Shown: piece after piece, positions 37,501-48,200 of the stretch
How the letters are laid out: the number at the start of each line of letters is the position of its first letter
Numbering within the stretch: the stretch's first letter is position 1
Source: Rhodeus uyekii
Taxonomy: Eukaryota; Chordata; Actinopteri; Cypriniformes; Acheilognathidae
Reading direction: 5' to 3'
NCBI GenBank assembly: GCA_037043235.1
Contig: JAWRVZ010000089.1
Coordinates: 2,390,501 to 2,454,500, forward strand
DNA: 64,000 nt
Translations under genes and position numbers: made by a program
Notes under the pieces: model-generated
Database searches by the model: none
What the model saw: only the letters and a program-made list of their open reading frames with translations
What the model was told of the DNA's origin: nothing

Positions 37501-39799
37501 TGTTGTTGCTATTCTAGATTAGTAATATTATTATCTCAGATTATTATTATTTTATTATGTTACTGTTATTATTATTGTTGTTGTTTTTGTTTTATTCTCT
37601 CAGAATATTTGTATTGTGTTTTTTTATTATTATTATCATCATAAATATTATAACAATTAATTACTTATTTTAGATTATTATTATAATTTTGTACTGTTAC
37701 TGTTCATTTATTTCTTATTTTTATATTTACTTTAAACTCATAATATTAGTAATATTATTATTTGTATTACTTTATTATTCTCTCAAATTATTTGTATTAT
37801 TTTGTACTTTTATTTGTATTATTGTTGTTGTTGCTATTCTAGATTAGTAATAAAATTATCTCAGATTATTATTGTTTTTGTTTTTATTATTATTCTCTCA
37901 GATTATTTTGTTCTGTTACTGTTGTTATTATTGTTATTATTATCATCAGATTACTATTTATTCTTGTTATTGTTGTTGTTTTTATTGCTTTATTCTCTCA
38001 GAATATTTGTATTATTATTTGGTATTACTTTATTATTCTCTCAGATTATTATAATTATGAATATTACTACGGTACAACTCATGCATTAATCATTCTTCTT
38101 CTCCTCATGCGTCTCCTCGCGTGTTGGGTCCAGTAATCTCACCTGTTCTAAGGCACTGGGTGCGATCATGTGACCCAGCTGTTTGAGGGTGCTGGGTTTC
38201 AGACCAGTCATGTGTTCACTGGGTGATGGTTTCACTACAAACACAACAGATCACAACTAAGAGAGTCAACAATGAAGATAATATGAATTAAACCCTGCAG
38301 ATATAATATTAGATCTTTCCTTGGTGTTTGACTCACAAGCTCTGATGATATTAGAGTCTGTTTTGACTTTATCAGGGGGAAGCGTGATCCACTGCACCAC
38401 TGCGGACTGGCCAGACGCATCTATGGAGAAACATATGAACATCAGATGCATTGCATTAAGAGTTTCATTCGTTTTTAAACAACGGCTGACTCACTATTCT
38501 GGGCAGGTGCTGGAAGAATCGCTCGTATTCGGCGTTTCTGTACAACACTGAGGTTTTTGTCTCTCGCGACAAGTTGAATTTGCCCACCACCCAATGCTCT
38601 GGAAAGACAGACACATTAGAGGGTCACAGTCGAACACAGCATGTTCAATTTACCAATTGTTGACCAGATATCATCAACATAGTTATACAATCAATAGTTA
38701 TTTAGCTTTTTGTATTTGTTAAAAATTGAATCAGTTATAATGAGTCAAGAAAGAGATATTAATGTTCATATGTCACACTCAAAATGTTAAATGAAAATAA
38801 AAACAGTTAAATATTGTTTTCGATAATTGAAATAAAGCTGAAATAAAAACAACAATCAAGAATGTATAATAAATTATTATTATGAAATAAATAATTTTAC
38901 ACAAAAATACTGAAATTATTAAAAACTAAAACTGAAATAAGTTCACTGAAATAAATTAAAGCTAAATAGAATCATAAAAAAAATCATTATAAATGACAAA
39001 AGCATAACAAAATTACTAAAAAACAGTCGTGGAGGGGTGAGGTGAACATCTAGTGTCTGGAGTGCCTCAGGGCTCAGTGCTTGGACCACTTCTCTTCTCC
39101 AATACATGATATCACTGGGATCTATCATTCAGAAACATGCTTTTTCCTATCACTACTATGCTGATGACAATTCTACCTCTCATTCCAGCCAGATGATCCG
39201 ACATGAACAGACATGAAGGAACCTTCAACTAAACCCTGCTTAAGGTCTCGGCCAACCCAACACTTCATCCCAAAATCTCTATTCAGCAAGATTTGTCAAC
39301 CATAGCTCCATCCAGGACAGCAGGAACCTTGGAGTTGTGATAGATGATCAATTGACCTTCACAGACCATATTATTAGTACTACCTGGTCCGTCAGTTTTT
39401 CCTTAAACAATATTAGGAAGATCAGACCCTTCCTATCGGAACTTCTTGTCCAAGCTCTAGCAATGCTCTCTTAGCAGGCTTTCCAGCATGCACTGCTAAA
39501 CCTCTTCAACTGATCCAACAAGAGTGGTCTTTAACGAGCCGTAAAGAGCACACGTCACACCTCTCCTCATAAACTGGCACTTGCATCAATTCCAGGCATT
39601 GATGTTTGCCTAAAGAACAGCCACTGGCTCTGTCCTGCTCACCTAAACTCATTACTCCAGACCTACCGTACGTGTCCTCCAGAAGCTTGTGTTCTGCAAG
39701 TGAACATCATCCCAAACAAGCACAAAATCACTTTCCTAGTCCTTTACCTGGAGTCTTTAGCCATTTTCAAGAGACTGCTGAAGATGCATTTTTTTCAGC

Positions 39800-39838
<39 letters not shown>

Positions 39839-42800
39839 CTTGCTTGCTAACTGGGACTAATCATAGTACTTGCATATTGTTGATCTATTGTTGGTTTGAT
39901 TGCTTCTATTGCTCATTTGTAAGTTGCTTTGGATAAAAACGAAAAAACTGAAAAACAAAAAGAATTTGAAATATTAATAAACACTATAAAAGTACATAAA
40001 TAGTGTTGTAAACGGCACATCTTGTTCAATACAGAAGGTCTTTCAGGTATTGATGCTCTTGAGTTTCTTACAGGACGGCTGTGCATTCAGGGCTCTGAGC
40101 TCCGTCAGATCTGTTGACAACGGCGCCATCGGGTGTTTGATGAGCTGACACTGCATTCATCCGCTCTCTCTTTCTACGGGCCACCCTGCGGGTAGCAGCG
40201 GTCCCGCCGTCCGCAGCTTTATCTGGAGAGGTTTTCTGAGGAGTAACGGAAGCTATCGACTTTTCTGTGTCTTTGGACGACGTGTCATTAGGGTCTGTCG
40301 GATGATCTGGAGGCTTGGAGCCGTTACACTGTTTTGCTGAAGACGGGTCGCTTTTAACTGAGCTTCTCTTAGCCTGTAAAAGAGAGAAATACTATTTATA
40401 TTTCTATATTTATTAGATTATAATCAGGAATGCACATTTAAGCACAAAAGCCACATATTTCAGTCCAGGAAGTTTCAGCATTTTTTTTGAATAATTGATT
40501 ATAATAATAAAAAATCTTTTTGAAAGAAGTCTGCATTTATTTTTATAAAGAAAACAGCAAAACTGTCAAACTGATATTTGTCAATACTGTCAATATATAT
40601 TTTAAAATGTAATTTATTCCTGTGATCAAAGCTGAATTTTCAGTAACATTACTCGAATCTTTAGTGTCACAAGATCCTTCACTAATCATTCTAAAGTGAT
40701 TACAGCTCAAACAGTAGAGAATAGCGCTTGCAACGCCAACGTCATGGGTTCGATTCCCAGGGAAAGCAAGAACTGATTAGAATGTCAATGTGTTTCTTGA
40801 ATGCAATGCAAGTCGCTTTGGATAAAAGCGTCTGATAAATGCAGAAATTTAAATGATTTGCTGCTCAAGAAACATTTCTGATTATTATCAACGCTGAAAA
40901 AAGTTGCTTTGCTGCTTGATATTCTTTTTATTCCTATTTTACTCTTATTATGTATTTCTTATTTTTGTATAAACCCTGAGACACTACAATTCAAACGTTT
41001 GAGTGAGATAAGTAATAGAAAATACATGGAAAGATGGTTCTTTCATTACTGAGAACCACTATATTGATGTTTAGGGTTTTTTCACTGTATGCTTTGACTT
41101 TGATGAGCATCGAACACGACTATGATTGAATTGACCAACACGGGATGACAGTAGCACGGGTTTGAGGACTTACGGTTGCGACCCACTTCCCCCCGAGGTG
41201 TTGGCCGCAGTCAGGGCACTTGGGCGGTTTGTGACGGGTGACGTATGAAAACACACACCCAGGTGTGGTGCAGTTGCCCCGTCCTCTCCGTGTGTATTTG
41301 ATGGACTGAAAACAGAACACATGTACATGCACTGATGCATAACGCACAGAAAACTGGACAATCAGACAGCAATTGCCACTCCTTCAGATCAGGTTTATAT
41401 GAACAAAACATGTGTTTAAAAGTTTGCAGTTTTTAACTGCGTGTTTTTCTCACTTTTTAATCACCTTTGTGGTCAACAAACAACAAAAAGCAGTTCTTGT
41501 GCAGTAAGGACAATAAAGGAGAAAACCTTTTTACCCAATCATGTATTTAATAGTAATTATTATTATAAATAGTTATAGTAAATAAATTATATAGTATAAA
41601 TATAGGTATTATAAATAAGTAGTAATATAATTGAAGTATTTAATAATTATTATTTTTATTTTATTAATATTTAAATTATAAAAATGTCATCAATAAAGAA
41701 ATATTACTACTAGAACACTTTAAATGCAATAAAAAAATATAATAATAATATCATTATAATCATAATAAATGTCATTATTATTATTATTCAAAATATTTAA
41801 ATGATAAACATTAAAATCAATAAAGAATAATTTTACAATTGCATTAATGCTACTACTGTAACATAAAATGTGCACTTAAGTATTATTACAATTAAAATAA
41901 TAAATTAAAATTGTTTTTGTTATATTATAATAATATAATATATAATATAATACAAATTATAAATTAGATATATTACTATTGTATTAATACTATTACTGTA
42001 ACAATTTTTTTATTAAATAATAATCAATTTAATTTACCAAACAACAATAACATTACAATACTAAGATTTGTGTCAGTCCATACATTAAACGACGCAGCTT
42101 TTATTTTGTGGAAAACCATAAAGAACAACTTAAAGTGTCTTTTTTCTTGACAACAGATTAATAAACGACTCTCATTATAAATTTGGTGCATTTTTAAATT
42201 CTCAAACTCAGAGCAGACTCAGAGATGAAGTGTGTGTGTGGAGAAGCATTTACACAAAAGGAAATACTGAAAGCAAGCAATCTATGCATGAAATAAATGC
42301 ATTTGAAAACGCAGCAGTTTTTTCCCCTCCTTTTACGTCAGACTGTAAAATAAGGAAATCAGTATGAATACAGAAACATCAGTTCTCTGCAGATGATTTA
42401 CTCACCAGTTTAAAGGAGGGTTTGGGTTCTGGTTTCACAGCGTTCATTAATGGAAACATCATAATTGGGCTGGCCGTGTTGATCACTTTATTCTCCAGGC
42501 CCTGAAAAACACATGGCATAGATTAAATATTAATAATTTAGAAAAGCTGTACATTCATTTAATCAATCAATGCTCCATTCATATACTTTGTTTTAATATG
42601 AATTTTGCAAGTAATGATTGACAGCTCACCTTATTAGGTAGTATGGCAACTAAATGAGTGGTATCTGCTTTGATCTGAGGCATCAAAGCCCCGCCCTCGA
42701 TTCCATTCTCTATCGCTATGCCAACGTCCCCGTAACACACTCGAGACTCCTCCCTCTTTATAAGCAGAGTAGCAGGTTTGTGACCGTCCTGCCGAAGACT

Positions 42801-45510
42801 CATCAGTCTGTCACTGGAATTCTGGGATGCGGTCGTGTCCTCAGTAAGTGCCTCGATGGCGATGCACTGCTCCGAGAGCTCCACCTCACTGCCCACAGTC
42901 ATGGGGGGGTCCTGAGCGGGGGCCCGAGGGGCTCCATCCACGGCCCCGACTGTGGCAGCGTCCATCTCGCTTTCACCCTCGACGCACTCAGTCTTGGGCA
43001 GGAGCACATAGTTCGCCCTCGGGAGGATCCTGCGAAATCCTGGGACGTCCTGAGAGGAGACAGCTGCTGATTGGCTGCTCTGTGAAAAGAGAAGTCAAAT
43101 TTAGTCACAGTATTTATTTATTTATTTATTTACATATGTGTGGACAATGACAATAAAGACAAATGTTTTATTTATAATCAATATAATTATAATATATATA
43201 TTATATTATATTATATTATATATAATTATATTATATTATATTATAATATAATATATATATATATGAAAACAATTTGATAAAATAGGATAAATAATTAATG
43301 AATTCATAGAATGAAGTCATTTTTATTATTCTATGGAATATTGAAGAAATTTATGAATGATTCATCCCTGAATATCTTTTTTATTTATTTATTATTATTC
43401 ATGTGCCTCATAATCTTGAACCAAAACCACGTCCCCTCCCTCTTGCAGCAACTCTCCTATTCTCTGATGGCAACCTATCGCAAACCACACCAATCCAATC
43501 AGTTCCCCATGGACAAAACCAAGTCCTGTCCGATTATTCTGACTGATATGGCAACATGTCGCCCTGTAGCTCAAGACCGGTCGCCCACTGAAGCTAAGCA
43601 GGGTTGAGGCTGGTCAGTACCTGGATGGGAAACCTCCTGGAAAAACCAGGTTGCTGCAGGAAGAGGTGTTAGTGTGGCCAGTAGGGGGCGCTACCCTGTG
43701 GTCTGTGTGGGTCCTACTGCCCCAGTATTGTGACGGGGACACTGTACTGTAACATGAGTCGTTAGAAAGAGGTCCTGACTCTCTGTGCTCATTAAAACTC
43801 CCATGGTACAGTAGTACCTCAAGATACGAAAGGCTCAACTTACAAAAAATCCAAGTTACGAAAGCAAAGACGAAAAATTTTACTGCTCTTCATACGAAAC
43901 GTTTTCAAGATACGAAAGGTTTCGTAGATTCCAAGATTCGCCCCATAACAATTTTGAAACTCGCGCCGCACGCCGCCATCTTAGTTATAGTAGACTCGCC
44001 ACCATCCTCCTGCTCTCCCATTGGTTCCTCCCATCATGCATCTTCTATACGTACGTGCTGGCGTGCTTTAGCTCAGCCACTCCACACCCGAAATTTTCCC
44101 GTACGCAATCGGCATTCCTCCTCCTCTGCCGCCACTTTTGGAGATAGCCTCACTCGAAAGGTAAGCTTCGACATTTTACGTTATTTCATTGTTTATAGGT
44201 CAATTTAGCTTTATTATGAAATTTAATGGGGTGTTTTTGGAGGGCTTGGAACGGATTAGCCATTTTACATGTAAAATGTGTTCCAAGATACGAAAAACTC
44301 ATTATACGAAGGCCGCCTCGGAACAGATTACTTCTCTTAAAGATATTTCGTATCTCGAGGTACCACTGTACTTCTCTTAAAGATTTGGAGTTTAACCCCA
44401 GTGTCATAGATAAAATTCCCTCCACCGGCCCTTATCATCATAATCCCCATACAGTAATACCCTGAGATATGATATGAGCGTCCCGACATATGAGTATTTC
44501 AAGATGCAAGCCTTTGAGTATTTTTTTGCTTTGATATCCGAGTAGATATTTGAGATACGAGCACGGGTAGAGACGTGGACCCTAGGCGTTCGAGCACTTG
44601 GAGCAACTCACGCGCCTCACTCCTTCACTTCAGGTGTTCGTCGACTTCCATACGCTTTTCCCGCGAGTCTTCCTGCGGTGTGTGTTATATACATGTTTGG
44701 GGTAATTGCATATGATCTCCACTAGAGGGCCTTGGTTTTACAGCGGGGTTACCGGGGATTCACGAGTATTAAGCTGTGAGCAGCACGAGTTATGAGTGTT
44801 CAATAATAATAAATATAAGGTTCTGAGGCTATCCAATACACTCTATCCAATACACAACACGGGAAGAAACACTACACTTCTGTATTGTGTTCTGCATCAA
44901 CGTTATCCTCCTCCACACATGCCGCCATCAGCCGCTACTGTGTCTGTCTCGAAGGTAAGTCAAAATTAAAAACACATTTTATATCACAGGAATCCTTATA
45001 TACTATAATTTTGTGTGTGTGTGTCTCTATAGCAATTAAAAACATGTTTTTTCCATTGTTATTAGCACTAATAAGGGATTTTTTAGAGGGCCGGAACGGA
45101 TTAATTTTTTTCTGTTATTTCTCATGGGGGAATTCGAGTTACGAGCTCGGTCCTGGAACAGATTATGTTCATATCTCAAGGTATTACTGTGGAAGCCCAT
45201 TTCCGCCACATAAGAAAAAAAATTTGTCATAATTGTCATGTAATTATGACTTAGTAAGTCATTATTTCGACTTAGTAAGTCATTATTTCGACTTAGTAAG
45301 TCATTATTTCGACTTAGTAAGTCATTATTTCGACTTAGTAAGTCATAATTTCGACTTAGTAAGTCATAATTTCGACTTAGTAAGTCATTATTTCGACTTA
45401 GTAAGTCATTATTTCGACTTAAGTAAGTCATAAGTTCGAGTTTTCATGCACAATTTTTTTTTTCTTATGTGGCGGAAATGGGCTTCCATATATTACTGTA
45501 CTTTTGGCTG

Positions 45511-45544
<34 letters not shown>

Positions 45545-46118
45545 GTGAGCGCACTGGCGCTGCTGGTAGTGGTTGAGGAGAAACCCCTGATATGATTGCG
45601 TAAAGTGCTATATAAATGGCTCATTCATTCATAATTGGGAAGAAAAGATCACAACTTCTGTTTCATGCTGATTTAAATGTTAAGGAATTAACCAAATTTC
45701 GTTATTTTTCTTCCTCATACAGCAGACTTACCGGGTCGACGCCGTCTTTCTCCATGCGCGCTCTCTCCAGGTAATAACCTCGATCCGCCACGTTCAGCCT
45801 CTTCCAGCTGTCGCTGATGCATTTGTTGATCTCAGACTGGGGCAGATCCGGATGGTCCTGCTGAATGCTCTGATGCACATCGAAGTAGTACAGCAGGTAC
45901 GCTGACCTGTGACGGCAGACGGGACGTTAGTGCAGCTCAAACAACTACGGCGGGACCCTGCTGGAGTGTCGGGGTTCCTCGAGGAAGCTCTACCTGGGCT
46001 TCTTGGGCTTGTCCGAGTTCTCCGTGCTGCTTTTGCTCTTGCGTTTCTTCTTGGGCGAAGGAAGTTCCAGAAGCGTGTAGCAGCTCTCCACCTCCATCTC
46101 TCCATAAATAGCCTCCAT
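29811..46118 (-). CDS. hmgxb3: HMG-box domain-containing protein 3
   Basis: Twenty coding exons, from the ATG: 46118-45994, 45906-45732, 43079-42630, 42501-42406, 41305-41174, 40373-40072, 38598-38495, 38420-38337, 38234-38143, 37305-37207, 37118-36984, 35296-35025, 34946-34819, 34112-33981, 33897-33713, 32672-32453, 31792-31659, 31502-31383, 31302-31093, 30320-29811. Phases agree throughout; 1234 codons plus stop. Order: basic patch KKKRKSKS; HMG box (about 37-100, LLYYFD to YYLERARMEK); PGFRRILPR; finger 1 (about 294-319); RAILPAP and GLKPSTLKQLG; finger 2 (about 566-588); then a long conserved C-terminal region (GYWAFECLTVRDYNDM, FDASIIAPF, CGSKY). These match human HMGXB3 segment by segment. 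The two fingers share the spacing C-x4-C-x12-C-x2-C. It is a presumed nuclear DNA-binding protein of poorly known function. It converges on csf1r, as in human, and is divergent from slc35a4. An overlapping frame in exon 38495-38598 looks protein-like but breaks phase. Confidence 0.95.
30640..31045. repeat. AT-rich low-complexity tract in the last hmgxb3 intron
   Basis: (AT)n and poly-T runs at about 30640-30700 and further TATATA/ATTATT stretches to about 31045. The ORF crossing it translates to low complexity and is not a gene. Confidence 0.8.
33061..33194. repeat. 134-bp nearly perfect palindrome around (AT)n
   Basis: The left arm 33061-33104 (starting CAAACAAATTAAAGCTGAAT) is exactly inverted at 33151-33194. 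The roughly 46 bp between them is alternating AT. It lies in the hmgxb3 intron between exons 33713-33897 and 32453-32672. The lack of mismatches in the 44-bp arms suggests a recent origin or ongoing gene conversion. Confidence 0.9.
34203..34815. repeat. TG-rich compound minisatellite in an hmgxb3 intron
   Basis: About 610 bp of (TG)n interrupted by recurring phrases such as GTCAGTGTATGTGTG, TGTCCGTGTATG and GCAGCCGTATG, with larger blocks repeated (for example GTGGATGTGTGTGCGTGCAGG near 34640 and 34723). It starts directly next to the splice donor of exon 34819-34946. Long ORFs in all three plus-strand frames are consequences of the repeat. Confidence 0.95.
35520..36900. mobile_element. Tigger-like element remnant split by a second DNA transposon
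   Basis: 35520-35705 starts after TA with CAGTAATACCTCGGTTTACG, a mariner/Tigger-type terminus, and runs into a second element (35708-36871). The residual sequence after 36873 may be its continuation, but a matching right terminus was not found. It lies in the hmgxb3 intron between exons 36984-37118 and 35025-35296. Confidence 0.6.
35708..36871. mobile_element. 1.16-kb DNA transposon with perfect 19-bp terminal inverted repeats and a large internal foldback
   Basis: The terminus GGGACCAACCAAATTCACG at 35708 is exactly inverted at 36853-36871, and both ends are flanked by TA. The interior has a second inverted repeat. About 36160-36350 (with CATATTCGTCTACAAATCG) mirrors about 36490-36680 (with CGTTTTTTAGGCGAATATG). 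No transposase ORF is seen. The superfamily is not assigned; a TA duplication would fit mariner-like elements. Confidence 0.75.
37330..38090. repeat. (ATT)n / (GTT)n-rich low-complexity intron
   Basis: Long runs of TATTATTATT and TTGTTGTTG mixed with recurring words (CTCTCAGATTATT, CTAGATTAGTAATA), indicating expansion of a compound microsatellite into a loose higher-order repeat. It lies in the hmgxb3 intron between exons 38143-38234 and 37207-37305. Confidence 0.85.
39005..39945 (+). mobile_element. Degenerate L2-like LINE fragment
   Basis: Broken frames retain reverse-transcriptase signatures. GVPQGSVLGP can be read around 39052-39090 (GGAGTGCCTCAGGGCTCAGT), and YYADD follows at about 39153-39170. 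The 3' end has GTAAGTTGCTTTGGATAAAA, the usual tail of fish L2/SINE pairs. It lies in the hmgxb3 intron upstream of exon 38495-38598, antisense to the gene. A (CA)n run lies at 39800-39835. Confidence 0.8.
40700..40842 (+). repeat. tRNA-derived SINE with an L2-type tail
   Basis: The head contains an RNA polymerase III B-box (GGTTCGATTCCC at about 40748). The tail reads GCAAGTCGCTTTGGATAAAA GCGTCTGATAAATGC. Antisense relatives lie at 22400-22495 and 49690-49775. The shared tail suggests mobilisation by the L2-like LINE. Confidence 0.85.
43558..43750 (+). repeat. 5S rRNA-derived SINE fragment carrying a CTCF-like motif
   Basis: The phrases GAAGCTAAGCAGGGTTGAGG and AGTACCTGGATGGGAAACCT correspond to the conserved middle of 5S rRNA, so the head is 5S-derived. 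Downstream lies CCAGTAGGGGGCGCT (43678-43692), which fits the core CTCF consensus. It lies in the large hmgxb3 intron (43080-45731). Confidence 0.75.
43809..44368. mobile_element. Tigger-like non-autonomous DNA transposon, 560 bp
   Basis: The terminus CAGTAGTACCTCAAGATACG at 43809 pairs with CGTATCTCGAGGTACCACTG ending at 44368, and both are flanked by TA. The right half is almost identical to 1-329, so at least two copies of this subfamily are in the window. Confidence 0.85.
44452..45498. mobile_element. Tigger-like element interrupted near its right end by a hAT-type miniature element
   Basis: The left end CAGTAATACCCTGAGATATG follows TA. The right end CTCAAGGTATTACTG reaches 45189, where another element (45190-45490) begins; the last eight bases TATTACTG are repeated at 45491-45498 and then followed by TA. 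It is a relative of 19804-20508 in the opposite orientation. Confidence 0.8.
45190..45490. mobile_element. hAT-type miniature element with an internal 21-bp palindromic tandem repeat
   Basis: Inverted ends TGGAAGCCCATTTCCGCCAC and its inverse enclose about nine copies of a 21-bp unit, GACTTAGTAAGTC plus ATTATTTC (about 45250-45430). The unit is itself largely a palindrome. It is flanked by an 8-bp duplication, TATTACTG (45182-45189 and 45491-45498), the length expected for hAT insertions. Confidence 0.85.
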
Positions 46119-46120
46119 CT

Positions 46121-48036
46121 CTAAGAGAATTAAGAAAGATGAGCATGTGTGTATGTGTAATCACCTCTTCAAATGGGAAGAAACTTTTACATTCAAGCCT
46201 TTAACAGTCATTTGTCACTGCATTAAAAATATATTAAAAATTGAGAGGTATCTTTTAAAACTGTTCAGCAGATTTATCATGTAAAACGGTGATTGGAAGG
46301 TTTTTGACGTGAATTGTTTTTGTAATGTAATGTGTATTTATTTTATGACTGTATTTAATATTTGTGTGATTTTACTTTTTTTTGTTAAAAGTAATATAAA
46401 CAATATTGAAATGCAACTCAAACGATCACTATGATAAAGATATTAATATTAAAATGTGTTATATTATAAGTTGTTATATTATATATGGAAATTATTTATC
46501 CACAAATGTAAATAGGCATTAAAAACGTATTCTATTCATTCAAAAATAAAAATAGGTCACTACCTTCATACTTTGGTAACAAGAAAAATCATAATAAAGC
46601 AATAAAGACTGTAAGTTCATACAAAGCCTTAAATCTATCCTTTGATAGATTAATTAACAATGCACAATATGTATGTTATTTGCTTACAAAGATGCAGATA
46701 TACTCCATTTATATATTTTCTTTATTTCTTTTTATCCTTCGAGTAATATTCTTCTGTTTATCTCAGTATTTCATTTATGTCTCTAATGGTTATTGTTTAT
46801 TAGTCAAAATAATAAAAGAAGAAGAAGAATGAAAGACAAATGTGTTTCAAGACACCATTTAGATTTAAGTGTGATAATTATGAAAATATAAGGTATGCAA
46901 ATATTTCAACTCCCTTTGCAATTAAAAAATTATTATTATTATTCAATAAATTATTAAATTCAATGCGTTTCTTTTTTCATTATCAGTCTTCAGGAATCAT
47001 CAATATTTTCTTGCTGATAATTTACATGAAAATAATGCAATCATGCCTATAAATAAATAGACAAACAAAATCTAAAGAAATAAACTAATCTTTAATTTAA
47101 TATGTATATTATATAATGTTATATATAAATAAAATTATAAATATAATATATAAATACACACACACATATATATACACACACACACACGTGCTCATGCTCT
47201 TAGCACCTTTTCTGACATGACTTATATGATACTAACTGTAAGATTTGTATCAGATGTAGTATCAGAACTGAAAATACATGAATGGGTTTTTGTGTTAGAT
47301 GTCAACATATGTATATGGACCATTAGGTGGACATGGGGATGAATCTCCACTTCTATTGTAAAGGAACAGAAGGGCCAGCAGGGCCCCAATGTATTCGTGG
47401 TAAAACTTGGACAACTGACCATATATAGACTTGGTTCTGGCATGTATAGAAATTCCTTTTTGATCTTATCATGTTTGAGATTCCTATATGATGTTATCTT
47501 TATTCTCTCATTGGTTGACTCTGTCACTCCCCTAAGACATTTCTCTATATATATTCAAATAGATAAAGAATAAAGTTGAGAGACAATTTATCTCCCTCAG
47601 CGCTGAGTACTTATTCATTCAACCGTTAATAAAAAGAGGACTGGAATGAGGCACGCCGGGAAACGAATCTAACACTAACCTACTTCAGTGAATACTGTAG
47701 TATTACTATTATGTGTCAACGAACACAAAACAGGCATCTTGTCGTCAGTGTTTGTTGGCGTTAGATGCACAGCTGGAACAGATGCAGGTAAACAACAACA
47801 AAAAATTCAACCACATCACGTGACACTCTGCAACAGCATCATATAGAAAAATAGACACCTATATGATTTTAACTGCTGTTTATTTGCATTGAGCGACGTC
47901 TGAAGTGTTGAAGAGTGTGTGCAGATGTGTGAGAGTGTGTTTTATTCCCTCCCGTGAGTGTGAGTGTGTCGGTTGTTGTTGAGAGCGGATACTGACTGTC
48001 CGCGGCCAATGAGCGCGTGTCTTATTGAAGCCTTAC
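46121..48036. other. First intron of hmgxb3
   Basis: AT-rich, without recognisable exons. (TA)/(CA) microsatellites lie at about 47100-47190. A moderately GC-rich stretch of about 47340-47640, with an AATAAAG near 47571, could be the end of a solo long terminal repeat, but no paired termini or target duplication were found. Confidence 0.4.
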
Positions 48037-48200
48037 CTGAACGAGCGCAGGATCGGTCCAAATGCAGCCGAGTCTCTCAGCACATCACCGGTACTGCCGT
48101 GGCATCAGGGACCCGGACCGTGTGTGTGTGTGGGAGAGAGAGAGAGCGAGAGCTCTGTGTTTTAGCCTGTGTTTCCTGCAGTATAGCGCAGTAAAATGGC
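48037..48200 (-). other. hmgxb3: Probable non-coding first exon of hmgxb3
   Basis: On the minus strand a strong splice donor (TTCAG followed by GTAAGG) lies at 48036. The sequence upstream is CpG-bearing and of 5' UTR character with only very short upstream ORFs. It would splice to the acceptor at 46121 (TTCTCTTAG), which precedes the ATG by two bases. The transcription start is not defined. Confidence 0.5.

Noticed and set aside
38495..38598. Alternative frame of an hmgxb3 exon giving a protein-like HWVVGKFNLS stretch
   Set aside because: It would clash with the splice phases on both sides. The phase-consistent frame gives RAILPAPAQN, matching human HMGXB3 RAILPAPVN.
40700..40780. Functional tRNA gene
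   Set aside because: A B-box is present, but the acceptor stem and anticodon arm do not fold as a tRNA and the sequence continues into a LINE-type tail; it is a SINE.
42654..43070. 138-codon plus-strand ORF
   Set aside because: It is the antisense shadow of the hmgxb3 exon 42630-43079.
43558..43640. Functional 5S rRNA gene
   Set aside because: Only the middle of the 5S sequence is recognisable and it runs into SINE body sequence.
47220..47640. Solo retroviral-type LTR
   Set aside because: An AATAAA and a GC-richer stretch are present, but no paired TG/CA termini or target-site duplication could be found, so it is not called as a feature.
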